Source of the DNA: Rhodoplanes roseus | GTDB taxonomy: Bacteria; Pseudomonadota; Alphaproteobacteria; Rhizobiales; Xanthobacteraceae | Direction of reading: 5' to 3' | DNA: 34,011 nucleotides | NCBI RefSeq assembly: GCF_003258865.1 | Contig: NZ_NPEX01000040.1 | Coordinates: forward strand, 1-34,011 | In this document: positions 16,392-25,103 of the stretch, piece after piece | Layout of the letters: every line of letters begins with the position of its first letter | Numbering within the stretch: the stretch's first letter is position 1 | Notes under the pieces: generated by a model | Databases searched by the model: none | What the model saw: the letters and a program-made list of their open reading frames with translations, nothing else | Told to the model about the DNA's origin: nothing | Made by a program: the position numbers and the translations under genes

Positions 16392-17231
16392 ATGCTGCCG
16401 AGACCCGCGAGCTACGCCGACCACTCCACCACTCCGCCCGACCTTGAGGCACCGGGAGCGAAAACCTGGATCACCCGCGGCGCCAATCTGGTCATCGCCG
16501 TCTCGGACGTGACGGCAGGCACCGTGCTGGCGCGTGACGAGCAGCCGGACGAGTACATGGTGTTCATGGCGGCCGGAGCCGCGACCATCCAGGCCGGGGA
16601 CGAGAGCATCGTCGCGGCCGCCGAGACGCTGACCATCGTGCCGCCCGGCGCCAGCCGGGTGACGGCGGCCAGCGACGCCCGCGTCGTCCGCGTCTTCTCG
16701 CCGCGTGCCGGGGATCTCGCCGCGCGCGCCTGCAACGCCGGCGTCTATGCCGACGGCGCCCCCGAATGCGCGCCGATCGTGCCGTGGCCGACGCCGCCGG
16801 ACGGCTTTCGGCTGCGCCAATACGTGCCGCTCGCCTACGAGAAGCCCGAGACCAACATGCGGATCTTCCGCTCGACCAACCTGATGGTCAACGTGATGAC
16901 GCGGCGCGACGGGCCGCGCGACCCGACGAAGCTGAGCCCGCACTCGCACGACGACTTCGAGCAGTGCTCGGTGGTGCTGGAGGGCGACTACGTGCACCAT
17001 CTGCGCTGGCCGTGGACGCCCGACCAGACGACGTGGCGCGACGACGAGCACGTGACCATCGGCGCTCCTTCCGTTACCGTGATCCCGGCCAAGGTGGTCC
17101 ATACGAGCAACAATGTGGGGCCGAAGCGCTCCTGGCTGCTCGACGTGTTCGCGCCGCCGCGGATGGACTTCTCCAAGAAGCCCGGCATGGTGCTCAACGC
17201 CGCCGACTATCCCGTCCCGGCGGAAGGCTGA
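16392..17231 (+). CDS. Bicupin-domain protein
   Basis: This 279-aa protein has two cupin-like halves. The C-terminal cupin has a full metal site: H184-S-H186-D-D-F-E190 (HxHx3E) and PAKVVH237TSNN. The N-terminal half (about 35-120, with DEYMVFMAAGAATIQAGDE and IVPPGAS) keeps the fold pattern but lacks the histidines, so only one metal centre is expected. Such proteins include dioxygenases, isomerases and decarboxylases acting on small acids. The operon position after an aldolase suggests it processes the same intermediate. It ends 4 bp before the next gene, whose SD (GGAAGG) lies in its last codons. The reaction is unknown. Confidence 0.75.
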   Translation: MLPRPASYADHSTTPPDLEAPGAKTWITRGANLVIAVSDVTAGTVLARDEQPDEYMVFMAAGAATIQAGDESIVAAAETLTIVPPGASRVTAASDARVVRVFSPRAGDLAARACNAGVYADGAPECAPIVPWPTPPDGFRLRQYVPLAYEKPETNMRIFRSTNLMVNVMTRRDGPRDPTKLSPHSHDDFEQCSVVLEGDYVHHLRWPWTPDQTTWRDDEHVTIGAPSVTVIPAKVVHTSNNVGPKRSWLLDVFAPPRMDFSKKPGMVLNAADYPVPAEG

Positions 17232-17235
17232 AGCG

Positions 17236-18246
17236 ATGAAGCGGATCGAGGTCCTGGGCACCGGCGGGCCGGACACCATGGTGCTGGCCGAGGCGCCCGA
17301 GCCGGAGCTGCGGCCCGGCGAGGTCCTGATCCGGGTCGCCGCGGCCGGCGTCAACCGGCCGGACGTCCAGCAGCGCAAGGGCCTCTACCCGCCGCCGCCC
17401 GAGGCCTCGCCGATCCTCGGGCTCGATGTCGCCGGGGTCGTCGTGCGCACCGCCGTCGGCGTGCTGTGGCCGCCGGTCGGCATGGCGGTCTGCGCTCTCG
17501 CCAATGGCGGCGGCTATGCCGAGCTGTGCGCCGTGCCGGCCGTGCAATGCATGCCGGTCCCGAAAGGCTTCGGCTTCGTCGAGGCGGCCTCGCTGCCCGA
17601 GGTGTTCTTCACGGCCTGGAACAACGTGATCATGCTGGGCCGGCTGGCCGAGGGCGAGTCGCTGCTGGTGCAGGGCGGCACCAGCGGGGTCGGCCTGGCG
17701 GCCATCCAGATCGCCAAGGTGCTGCGCGGCTCCGTCGTGCTCGCCACCGCCGGCTCGGCCGAGAAGTGCCGGGTGTGCCTGGAGTACGGCGCCGACGCCG
17801 CGATCGACTACCGGGCCGAGGACTTTTCGGTGCGGGTGCGGGAGCTGACGCAGGGACGTGGCGTCGACGTGGTGCTGGACGGCCAGGCCGGACCCTACAC
17901 CGACAAGGAGCTCGGCCTGCTCGCACCGGACGGCCGTGTCGTGCTGATCGCCAGCCATCTGGGCGCCATGGCCGAGGTGAACGTGCGCGACATCGTCCGC
18001 CGCCGGCTGACGCTGACCGGCTCGACGCTGCGGCCGCGGCCGCCCGTCTACAAGGGCCGCATCGCGCGTGCGCTCGTCGAGGACGTCTGGCCGCGGCTCG
18101 CCGAGGGCAGCATCCGGACCCGCATCCACGCCACCGTGCCGCTCGCCGATGTGGCGGCGGCGCACGCCATGCTCGAAGCCGGCGAGCAGATCGGCAAGGT
18201 GGTGCTGATCGTCGATCCGGCGCTTGTCACGGCGGGCCCGGGATAG
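17236..18246 (+). CDS. Zinc-independent MDR oxidoreductase, quinone oxidoreductase-like
   Basis: This 336-aa NAD(P)H-dependent reductase is of the QOR/PIG3 type. A GroES-like N-terminal domain (GVNRPDVQQRKGLYPPPP) is followed by a Rossmann domain with VQGGTSGVGLAAIQIA (145-160) and the AGSAEK/YGADAAIDY pattern that reads the cofactor. The catalytic zinc ligands of alcohol dehydrogenases are absent. It could reduce a quinone or an enone/acryloyl intermediate of the operon pathway. It sits 4 bp after the bicupin gene with GGAAGG eight bases before the ATG, indicating tight coupling. The C-terminus extends a few low-complexity residues beyond IGKVVLIVD. Confidence 0.88.
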   Translation: MKRIEVLGTGGPDTMVLAEAPEPELRPGEVLIRVAAAGVNRPDVQQRKGLYPPPPEASPILGLDVAGVVVRTAVGVLWPPVGMAVCALANGGGYAELCAVPAVQCMPVPKGFGFVEAASLPEVFFTAWNNVIMLGRLAEGESLLVQGGTSGVGLAAIQIAKVLRGSVVLATAGSAEKCRVCLEYGADAAIDYRAEDFSVRVRELTQGRGVDVVLDGQAGPYTDKELGLLAPDGRVVLIASHLGAMAEVNVRDIVRRRLTLTGSTLRPRPPVYKGRIARALVEDVWPRLAEGSIRTRIHATVPLADVAAAHAMLEAGEQIGKVVLIVDPALVTAGPG

Positions 18247-18314
18247 TCTATTCCGGTCGCCAGCCGCGCGGGTCCGGATCGGGACGCCGCGTCCGGCCCG
18301 CGACAAGGCTCCCG

Positions 18315-19094
18315 ATGCCCTCCTTCCCTCCGGTGCAGTCCGTACGGCGCGCCTTCGTGCTGCTCAGCGAGCTGAACAAGCAGCGCGTCGCCACCGTCGC
18401 GGATCTGCACGCCCGCACCGGCCTGCCCAAGCCGACCATCGTGCGGCTGCTGGAGACGCTGATCGCCGACGGCTACGTCGCCAGCGACAAGCGGCTCGGC
18501 GGCTATCAGGTCACCTCGCAGGTGACGACGCTGGCGAGCGGCTTCCACGGCGCCCCGATGGTGATCGAGGCGGCGCGCCCCTGGGCGATCGATCTCACCC
18601 GTCGGCTGAAGTGGCCCGTCTCGGTCGCCCTGCTGGTGAAGGACGCCGTGGCGGTGCGCTTCAGCACCATCCCGGACAGCCCGGTGTCGCCCTTCCACGC
18701 CACCATCAACATGCGGCTGAGCCTGATCTCGCGCGGACTCGGGCGGGCCTACCTGGCCTACTGCCCGCGCGAGGAGCGCGATCTGCTGGTGCAGATGCTG
18801 GAGACCTCGACGGATCCGGAGGACCACCCGCCCGACCTGCATGCGGTGGTGCGGACCCTGGTGCGCACCGTGCGGGCGCGCGGCTTCGCCGAGCGCGATC
18901 CCGCCACCGAGCCGACCTCGTCGTCGACCGCGGCGATCCCGATCATGGCCGACGGCCGCGTGCTGGCGACCTTCGGCCTCACCTATTTCCGCTCGGCGGT
19001 GCCGCGCAGCAAGCTCATGGAGCAGGTCGTCCGGCCCCTCAAGGAGGCCGGAGCGCGCATCGAGCAGAGCATCGCGGCGATGAAGACCCGGTGA
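18315..19094 (+). CDS. IclR-family transcriptional regulator
   Basis: This 259-aa regulator has an N-terminal winged helix-turn-helix (about 5-65: VQSVRRAFVLLSEL, TVADLHARTGLPKPTIVRLLETL) and a C-terminal effector-binding domain (about 75-255) typical of IclR proteins that sense carboxylate or aromatic intermediates. It is the last gene of the DUF6282-aldolase-bicupin-MDR operon, 68 bp after the MDR gene with AAGG as a weak SD, and most likely controls that operon and the divergent TctC gene. A separate promoter in the 68-bp gap is possible. It is convergent with the 94-aa gene, 6 bp away. Confidence 0.9.
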   Translation: MPSFPPVQSVRRAFVLLSELNKQRVATVADLHARTGLPKPTIVRLLETLIADGYVASDKRLGGYQVTSQVTTLASGFHGAPMVIEAARPWAIDLTRRLKWPVSVALLVKDAVAVRFSTIPDSPVSPFHATINMRLSLISRGLGRAYLAYCPREERDLLVQMLETSTDPEDHPPDLHAVVRTLVRTVRARGFAERDPATEPTSSSTAAIPIMADGRVLATFGLTYFRSAVPRSKLMEQVVRPLKEAGARIEQSIAAMKTR

Positions 19095-19100
19095 GGTCGC

Positions 19101-19385
19101 TCAGGCCGGAGCGGCCGCGGGTGCATCGGGACGGACACGCGCCTGCACGGCAGGCGCCAACGCCCGGAGCTGGACCAGCGCATCGCGCAGCTCGTCCGTG
19201 GCGGTCCCGGAGGGGGCGTTCCAGATCATCGCCTCCACGAGGTCGATCCAGCGCAGCGTCCAGCGCTCGACGTGCTCGACCGTCTCGGCGGTCGGCGACT
19301 TCTGGGCGCACAGCACGGCCATCTCGGCCAGCGCGCCACGCAGCATCTCGGCGATCCTCTTGTGCTCGAAGTACCGACCTTCCAT
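19101..19385 (-). CDS. 94-aa conserved-looking hypothetical protein
   Basis: I do not recognise this small protein. Its ATG at 19385 is preceded by a perfect AGGAGG six bases upstream, one of the strongest ribosome binding sites in the window, and codon bias matches neighbouring genes. The sequence is mostly alpha-helical in character, with MEGRYFEHKRIAEMLRGAL at the start, two tryptophans in ERWTLRWIDLVEAM, and an Ala/Pro-rich tail after about residue 75. There is no signal peptide or membrane helix. It lies downstream of the MFS gene (107-bp gap) on the same strand and may be co-transcribed with it. Confidence 0.7.
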   Translation of the reverse strand: MEGRYFEHKRIAEMLRGALAEMAVLCAQKSPTAETVEHVERWTLRWIDLVEAMIWNAPSGTATDELRDALVQLRALAPAVQARVRPDAPAAAPA

Positions 19386-19492
19386 GCGGTGCCTCCTGAT
19401 GCGACGGTACGCTGATCCTTCCACGCCGACCTCGGGTTCCGCCAGTCCGTGCAACTCCGCACACCCGCACGCTGACGTGGGCGCGCGGGCCC

Positions 19493-20767
19493 TCAGCGGG
19501 TCGCGACCGGGACAGCCGTCCCGGCGGCGTCGGGGCGCACCTCCCGGGTCTCCGGCATCGCAACCGCGCACAGCACGGCGCCGGCCGCAGCGACGCCGCC
19601 GAGCGCCAGAAAGGCGGCGCTGAACCCGCTGTGCACGACGATCAGGCCGGCGACCGTGGTCGAGGCCGCGGCGCCGATCCCCTGCGCCGTGATGACGGCG
19701 CTCTGGGCAATGCCGAAGCGACCGGTGCCGCGCATCAGGTCGGCGACCACGACCGGAAACAGCGCACCGTAGATGCCGGCGCCGACGCCGTCGAGGAGCT
19801 GCACGGCGACCAGCCATGCCATCTGGTCGGACAGGGTGTAGAGCACGGCGCGCACCGGCAGCACGAGAAGCGCGGCGATCAGCAGCGGCTTGCGGCCCCA
19901 GGCGTCCGCCTTCGCGCCGACCAGCATGGCGACCGGCACCATGACGATCTGGGCCGCCACGATGCAGGCCGACATCAGGCTGGTGCCCAGGTTCTTGTCC
20001 TGTAGCGCGAGCTTCTGGCCGACCAGCGGCAGCATCGCGGCATTGGCGAAGTGAAAGAGCGCGACGCAGGCGGCGAAGACCAGGAGCGGCCGGCAGGTCA
20101 GGAGCACGCGCAGGCCGGACGGGTGGTCGGGGGCGCCTCCGTCCCGCCCCGGCCCCGGCTCGGGAAGCTCGCGGGCGCGATCGTGGTCGATGGCCCGGGC
20201 CGGGATTGCCAGCACGCTGAGGATGCTGGCCACCGCCATCGCGGCCAGCAGGACGAACACCACGCCAGGGCCCCAGCGATAGGCCGCGACGCCGGCGGCG
20301 GCGGCGGCGAAGGCATTGCCGGCATGGTTGAACGCCTCGTTGCGACCGATCCGGGCCGAGAACGCCGCCCGCCCCACGATCCCCAGCGTCACGGCGGCGA
20401 GCGCGGGGCCGAACACCACGCCAGCGCTGTGCGCCACCGCCTGCGACAGGGCGACCGGCCCGAACGAGGAGAGCCAGGGCAGCGTGAGCGAGGCGCCCGC
20501 CACCAAGACGGCGGCGACGATCATGACGGCCCGCTTGGCCCGCGTCGCGTCGACGAGGGCGCCGGCCGGCGTCTGGGCGGCCAGCCCGGCGATCGTCGCG
20601 ATCGACATCACGAGGCCGATATCCGCCTCGTTCCACCGCTGCTCGGTCAGCAGGTAGATGGCGAGATACGGCCCGAGGCCGTCACGGACATCCGCCAGGA
20701 AGAAGTTGGAGGCATCGAGTGCCCGCGAGGTGTGCCTCGCCGGCGCGGCGGGATCGTCGATCGGCAT
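19493..20767 (-). CDS. MFS transporter, 12-helix
   Basis: This 424-aa inner-membrane transporter of the major facilitator superfamily has about twelve hydrophobic segments in two halves joined by a polar loop near 200-230 (rich in Gly/Asp/Pro). The inter-helix loop TPAGALVDATRAKR corresponds to MFS motif A, and GAKADAWGRKPLL is its counterpart in the second half. The N-terminus ALDASNFFLADVRDGLGPYLAIYLL is the type seen in a Rhizobiales group of unknown specificity. The start at 20767 (MPIDDP) fits the homologous N-terminus; the frame extends to 20839 with Arg-rich noncoding-looking sequence. It lies downstream of the leuC terminator, so it is probably transcribed separately. Substrate unknown; efflux is possible. 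Confidence 0.85.
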   Translation of the reverse strand: MPIDDPAAPARHTSRALDASNFFLADVRDGLGPYLAIYLLTEQRWNEADIGLVMSIATIAGLAAQTPAGALVDATRAKRAVMIVAAVLVAGASLTLPWLSSFGPVALSQAVAHSAGVVFGPALAAVTLGIVGRAAFSARIGRNEAFNHAGNAFAAAAAGVAAYRWGPGVVFVLLAAMAVASILSVLAIPARAIDHDRARELPEPGPGRDGGAPDHPSGLRVLLTCRPLLVFAACVALFHFANAAMLPLVGQKLALQDKNLGTSLMSACIVAAQIVMVPVAMLVGAKADAWGRKPLLIAALLVLPVRAVLYTLSDQMAWLVAVQLLDGVGAGIYGALFPVVVADLMRGTGRFGIAQSAVITAQGIGAAASTTVAGLIVVHSGFSAAFLALGGVAAAGAVLCAVAMPETREVRPDAAGTAVPVATR

Positions 20768-20894
20768 GCGGTTCCCGCTCCGGCTTCTCGATGCTGCCCG
20801 TCGACGCAGCGCGAGGAACTGCCGGGCGTTTTCCCGCAACGGCCGACAGCGTCCCGAGTTCCGGCGGCCCCCAGCCTCATACCGCCATTGCGAT

Positions 20895-20920
20895 AAAAAA
20901 GGGGCGCCGTGGGGCGCCCC
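20895..20920 (-). terminator. Rho-independent terminator of leuC
   Basis: Read on the minus strand, an 8-bp GC stem GGGGCGCC/GGCGCCCC with loop CCAC (20901-20920) is followed by six T residues (plus-strand A6 at 20895-20900). It begins 34 bases after the leuC stop. On the plus strand there is no T run, so it is directional. Confidence 0.9.
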
Positions 20921-20954
20921 TTGAAGATCGTGACAGTCGGCCGGACCGGGTCGC

Positions 20955-22358
20955 TCAGCTCCAGTCGCGCACGTCGACGAAGTGGCCTTCGATCGCGGCC
21001 GCCGCGGCCATGATGGGCGACACCAGATGGGTGCGGCCCTTGTAGCCCTGGCGGCCCTCGAAGTTGCGGTTCGAGGTCGAGGCGCACCGTTCGCCCGGGC
21101 GGAGCTTGTCCGGGTTCATGGCGAGGCACATCGAGCAGCCCGGCTCGCGCCAGTCGAAGCCGGCGGCCCTGAAGATCTCGTGCAGGCCCTCGGCCTCGGC
21201 CTGCTCCTTCACCAGGCCGGAGCCCGGGACGACCATGGCGACGACCTTCGGATTGACGGTCTTGCCCTTCACCAGCGCGGCGACGGCGCGGAGATCCTCG
21301 ATGCGCGAGTTGGTGCAGGAGCCGATGAACACCCGGTCCACCGCGACGTCCGTGACCTTCTCGCCGCCGACCAGGCCCATGTAGCGCAGCGACGCCTCGG
21401 CGGCGATCCGCTTCTTCTCGTCGGCCATCTCGGCCGGCACCGGCACGCGGCCGTTGATGGCCACCACCTGCTCGGGGCTGGTGCCCCAGGTGACCAGCGG
21501 CGGCAGCTTCTGGGCGTCGAGCGTCACGACGGCATCGAAATGGGCGCCTTCGTCGGACTTCAGCGTCTCCCAGTAGCGCACCGCCTGGTCCCACGCCTCG
21601 CCGGTCGGGGCCTTCGGCCGGCCCTTCAGGTAGGCGTAGGTCTTCTCGTCCGGCGCCACCATGCCGGCGCGGGCCCCGCCCTCGATCGACATGTTGCAGA
21701 TGGTCATGCGGCCCTCCATCGAGAGGGCGCGGATCGCCTCGCCGGCATACTCGATGGCGTAGCCGGTGCCGCCGGCCGTGCCGATCTCGCCGATCACAGC
21801 CAGGATGATGTCCTTGGCGGTCACGCCGGGCGGCAGGGTGTTGTTCACCTGCACCAGCATGTTCTTCGACTTCTTCTGGATCAGCGTCTGGGTGGCGAGC
21901 ACGTGCTCGACCTCCGACGTGCCGATGCCGTAGGCGAGCGCCCCGAAGGCGCCGTGCGTCGCCGTGTGGCTGTCACCGCACACGATGGTGGTGCCGGGCA
22001 GCGTGAAGCCCTGCTCCGGGCCGATGACGTGGACGATGCCCTGCCGCTTGTCGAACTCGTTGTAGTATTCGAGGCCGAAATACGCGGCGTTCTCGGCCAG
22101 ATAGGCGATTTGGGCAGCGCTCTCGGGATCCTCGTTGGGCTTGCTGCGGTCGGTCGTCGGCACGTTGTGGTCGACGACGCACAGCGTCTTCTCGGGCGCC
22201 CGCACCGGGCGGCCGCTGAGGCGCAGGCCCTCGAAGGCCTGCGGGCTCGTCACCTCGTGGACGAGGTGGCGATCGATATAGATCAGGCAGGTGCCGTCCG
22301 GCTGCTCGTCGACGACGTGGTCGTCCCAGATCTTGTCGTAGAGGGTGCGCGGCTTCAT
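20955..22358 (-). CDS. leuC: 3-isopropylmalate dehydratase large subunit
   Basis: This 467-aa aconitase-family protein catalyses isomerisation of 2- to 3-isopropylmalate in leucine synthesis, together with LeuD. The [4Fe-4S] ligands are C348 (GSCTNSR), C408 and C411 (GCSMCLAMN). Other family marks are [36 protein letters not shown] and [10 protein letters not shown]. Full length, with ATG at 22358. leuD is not in the window, so the two subunits are encoded apart. A strong terminator follows at 20895. The upstream 140 bp has only a weak SD (CGAGA) and no obvious Leu-rich leader peptide. It is the only clear biosynthetic housekeeping protein gene here. Confidence 0.97.
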   Translation of the reverse strand: MKPRTLYDKIWDDHVVDEQPDGTCLIYIDRHLVHEVTSPQAFEGLRLSGRPVRAPEKTLCVVDHNVPTTDRSKPNEDPESAAQIAYLAENAAYFGLEYYNEFDKRQGIVHVIGPEQGFTLPGTTIVCGDSHTATHGAFGALAYGIGTSEVEHVLATQTLIQKKSKNMLVQVNNTLPPGVTAKDIILAVIGEIGTAGGTGYAIEYAGEAIRALSMEGRMTICNMSIEGGARAGMVAPDEKTYAYLKGRPKAPTGEAWDQAVRYWETLKSDEGAHFDAVVTLDAQKLPPLVTWGTSPEQVVAINGRVPVPAEMADEKKRIAAEASLRYMGLVGGEKVTDVAVDRVFIGSCTNSRIEDLRAVAALVKGKTVNPKVVAMVVPGSGLVKEQAEAEGLHEIFRAAGFDWREPGCSMCLAMNPDKLRPGERCASTSNRNFEGRQGYKGRTHLVSPIMAAAAAIEGHFVDVRDWS

Positions 22359-22655
22359 CGGATGGGTCTCGCGATTTTGGAGAATGCGTGAACGACGGTT
22401 CGGCAGATCGGGCGCGTGACGCGCGCCGTCAGGCGCGAAGCCCGGCCAGGACCGCCGCCGTCAGCCGGCCGAAGAAGCGCCAGGGCAGCCGGGCATGATC
22501 ATCGAGCACGACGCGCGCGACCGGCGCGGGCCGCACGGCCCGTCCGCTTCGAGAAAAATCTGCGCGCTGCGACGACATGCGTGGTCTGTAGCAAATCCAA
22601 ACTGGCCCCACAACGAATGTCGGGATCGCAGCAGCACGGCGCAAGGCGGGGGGAG
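22359..22655. other. Junction region between leuC and the truncated enolase-family gene
   Basis: This stretch of about 300 bp should contain the leuC promoter. The half next to leuC (22429-22540) has coding-like GC-rich third positions in a minus-strand frame running 22578 to 22429 (49 codons; 71 if begun at 22644), ending [15 protein letters not shown], but no SD precedes it. The half near 22560-22655 is less GC-rich and resembles an intergenic leader. No transposase remnant or terminal repeat is seen that would explain the truncation next door. Confidence 0.35.
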
Positions 22656-23296
22656 ATGGAGACGCCGGCCTCGCGCATCGCCGCCATCCGGTCGTAGACG
22701 GTGCGGATGACGCGGTTCTCCAGCGGTCCAGTGATCTTCCACGGCCCCTTGCCGTCCGGCCGGTCGGAGAAGATGATCGGATCGACCTTGATGGCGTCGT
22801 AGCCGTCGGCGATGGCGACGCGCGTCACCTCGGCGTAGTCCTCCGGCGTGATCAGCACCTGTTTGTCGATCTTCGGACCCCAGTTGAACTGGAGCTGGCT
22901 CGCATAGGTGCGCAGGTCGTCGTTGGTCTTGCCGCCCATCAGCTGCCACACCGGCATGCCGAAGGCCTTGCCCTTGAGGTCCCACAGCGCGATGTCGATG
23001 CCGGAGATCGCGGCGTTGACGACCGTCCCGCCGCCCATGCCCCAGAAGGTCTTGCGGAAGATCGTCTCCCAGATCTTCTCGATGGCGAGCGGATCCTCGC
23101 CGATGATCACCTCGGCGAAGTCCTGCACCATGCCGTAGCCGGCGCGCCAGCCCTTGCCGTAGGCGAGGCCGACCTCGCCGTAGCCGCTGATGCCCTCGTC
23201 GGTGTTCACCCGTACGATCACGGGCGACCAGTCACCACGCGACGACCCGGCATTGCCGCTCGGCATCTGCATCACGTCGACACTGACGATCTTCAT
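22499..23296 (-). pseudogene. Truncated mandelate racemase/muconate lactonizing-type enzyme
   Basis: The ATG at 23296 has an excellent AAGGAGA six bases upstream and begins a normal enolase-superfamily protein: the N-terminal capping domain (MKIVSVDVMQMPSG, GISGYGEVGLAYGKG), the ALWDLKGKAFGMPVWQLMGG helix, and the first barrel strands to YDAIKVDP and RVIRTVYDRMAAMREAG. After about residue 213 (near 22657) similarity stops and the frame continues through 50 odd Arg/Cys-rich residues to a stop at 22499. Family members are near 380-400 aa, and the metal-binding Asp/Glu and the general base lie in the missing part, so it cannot be catalytic. A deletion or rearrangement next to leuC is likely. It probably once formed an operon with the MFS transporter upstream. 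Confidence 0.8.
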
Positions 23297-23360
23297 GGGT
23301 GTTCTCCTTCTCGATCTGAACGTCGAAACGATGGTCCGACCGCGGGCGCGGCCGGCCCCT

Positions 23361-24776
23361 TCAGCGATCCGGTCGCGGCTCGGCGACCGGGAAGCCCGGC
23401 ACCGCGGCCGGCGTGTCGCGGACGGACGGCGAGGTGCGCTGCGGAGCGAGAGCCGCCGCATCGCGGAAGCGGGCGAAGAGGACGAGGCCGAGGGCGAGGC
23501 CGATCATCGGCGCCGCGAAGGCCCGCGAGTAGAGCGCCACCGGATCGGCGCCGGCGCCCACCAGGCCCGGGTGCCCGACGACGACGCCGATCACGTACTG
23601 ATAGAAGGCGCCGCCGCATTGCAGGAACATGGTGACGGCGCCGACCGCCGCGCCGGCGTAGCGCGGGTCGTACAGTTCCTTGGCGGCGGCGAAGCAGACC
23701 ACGAAGGCGCCGCCGGAGAGGCCGTACCAGAGGAACACGGCGCCCAGCACCCACTCGTTCATGTCGCCGGTGAAGAACACCAGCGGCACGTAGACGAGCA
23801 CGTGGAGGATGCCGCCGTAGAGCAGCACGGTGCGGCGCGAGCCGAACACCTTGTCGGAGAGCCAGCCGGCGAGCGGGCAACCGATCGTCATGCCGAGCGG
23901 GAACAACATGAGGATGTGGCCGGCCTCCTGCTTGGACAGGCCGTAGACCGTGTGCAGATACGGTCCGGCCCACAGCGAGCCGACGCCCATGAAGGTGCCG
24001 TAGAACGAGAACACCAGCACGCCGAGCAGATAGATGCGGCGCTCCGACAGCACCGCGACGATCGCGTCGCGCAGCATCGCGACGCCGGACGGCCCGATGC
24101 GGACCGGCGCCGCCACCGGCGTCGGCGACGCCCGCCTCTCCAGCTCGGCCGGCGTGTCGACGATCACCAGGTAGGAGATCAGCGCCGCCACGGCGGTGAG
24201 CACCGCGACGATGGTGAACACGTCGCGCCAGCCGACCAGCGCGATGGCGGCGGTGAGCGGCGCGGTGGAGAGCAGCGCGCCGATATTGCCGAAGGCGAGC
24301 AGCAGGCCCGAATAGGTGGCGAGTTCGTTCGGGCTGTACCAGTCGGAGAAGATGCGCAGCGCCGCCACGTAGACCACGCTGACGCCGAGGCCGATGGCGA
24401 AGCGGCTCACCGCCAGCGTCCCGGTGCTCTGTGCGAACGCGAAGGCGAGGCCCGCGACGGCGGCGAGCAGCACGAAGGCCGCGATGGTCTTGCGCGCGCC
24501 CCAGCCGTCGGAGAGCAGGCCCGACGGAAACACCGCCGCCGCATAGGCCCAGAAGTACATCGAGGACATCAGGCCGAGCTCGGAGGGGCTCAGGCCCAGC
24601 TCGCCGGCGATCACGGGCCCGACCACCACCGGGGCGGCCCGATGGAAATACGAGATCACGTACGTGAATGCGATGACGACGAAGATCAGCGTGCGCCGCC
24701 GCCTGATCGTCGCGGCGAGCAACGCAGGCAAGCGTCCGGTGCGGGTCTGGGCGGGGGTGGCTCGGTCTTCGGTCAT
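23361..24776 (-). CDS. MFS transporter, carboxylate (ACS-like) type
   Basis: This 471-aa, 12-helix inner-membrane symporter resembles the anion:cation (ExuT/GudP-like) MFS group. It shows SYFHRAAPVVVGPVIAGELGLSPSELGLMSS at helix 1-2, a motif A GLLSDGWGARKT, a central polar loop near 205-235, and a second-half LAGWLSDKVFGSRRT. The C-terminal 35 residues are a polar tail. The ATG at 24776 lacks a strong SD. It is followed after 64 bp by the truncated racemase-type gene, so the pair probably imported and isomerised or dehydrated a sugar acid or similar carboxylate. It is divergent from the AraC regulator at 25104, which may control it. Confidence 0.87.
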   Translation of the reverse strand: MTEDRATPAQTRTGRLPALLAATIRRRRTLIFVVIAFTYVISYFHRAAPVVVGPVIAGELGLSPSELGLMSSMYFWAYAAAVFPSGLLSDGWGARKTIAAFVLLAAVAGLAFAFAQSTGTLAVSRFAIGLGVSVVYVAALRIFSDWYSPNELATYSGLLLAFGNIGALLSTAPLTAAIALVGWRDVFTIVAVLTAVAALISYLVIVDTPAELERRASPTPVAAPVRIGPSGVAMLRDAIVAVLSERRIYLLGVLVFSFYGTFMGVGSLWAGPYLHTVYGLSKQEAGHILMLFPLGMTIGCPLAGWLSDKVFGSRRTVLLYGGILHVLVYVPLVFFTGDMNEWVLGAVFLWYGLSGGAFVVCFAAAKELYDPRYAGAAVGAVTMFLQCGGAFYQYVIGVVVGHPGLVGAGADPVALYSRAFAAPMIGLALGLVLFARFRDAAALAPQRTSPSVRDTPAAVPGFPVAEPRPDR

Positions 24777-25103
24777 TCGGAAGGTCTGCCGTTCGGGCGA
24801 GGCCGCAGCGCGAACCCGCGTCGGAGGAATGGTGCGATGCCGGACCGGCGCCGTCGTGTCCGACGGTGCGCGCGAGCATCCGATGGTGGGGCGACTGTCG
24901 TGAGATACGGAGAGTTACGGAGCACGCGATGGTGAGTCTCAGCCTGACATGCAAGGTTCTGCTGGCGCCGTCGGCGCGCCGGACGCCGCGGTCGACGGCC
25001 GGTAAGTGGAAGTGCGATCCGTATAGGTTAGCGTTGAGGGCACGGCGCGCCTTCGATATCAGGACGGAAACTATCGACGACCTGCCAATCTCACGGCCCC
25101 GCC
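24777..25103. promoter_or_regulatory. Divergent MFS/AraC control region
   Basis: This 327-bp gap between the MFS gene (minus) and the AraC gene (plus) should hold both promoters and AraC sites. The part near 25000-25090 is comparatively AT-rich (GTATAGGTTAGCG, GATATCAGGACGGAAACTATCG). I see no perfect repeat long enough to name an operator, and no gene. Confidence 0.35.

Noticed and set aside
20901-20920. Terminator for a plus-strand transcript
   Set aside because: The T run exists only on the minus strand; no plus-strand gene ends here.
20982-22391. 469-codon plus-strand frame opposite leuC
   Set aside because: It is a mirror of leuC, whose Fe-S motifs and length are unambiguous.
22429-22644. 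Small minus-strand ORF upstream of leuC as a gene or leader peptide
   Set aside because: Third-position GC is coding-like, but there is no SD, no Leu-codon run and no recognised family; kept only as a note in the junction region.
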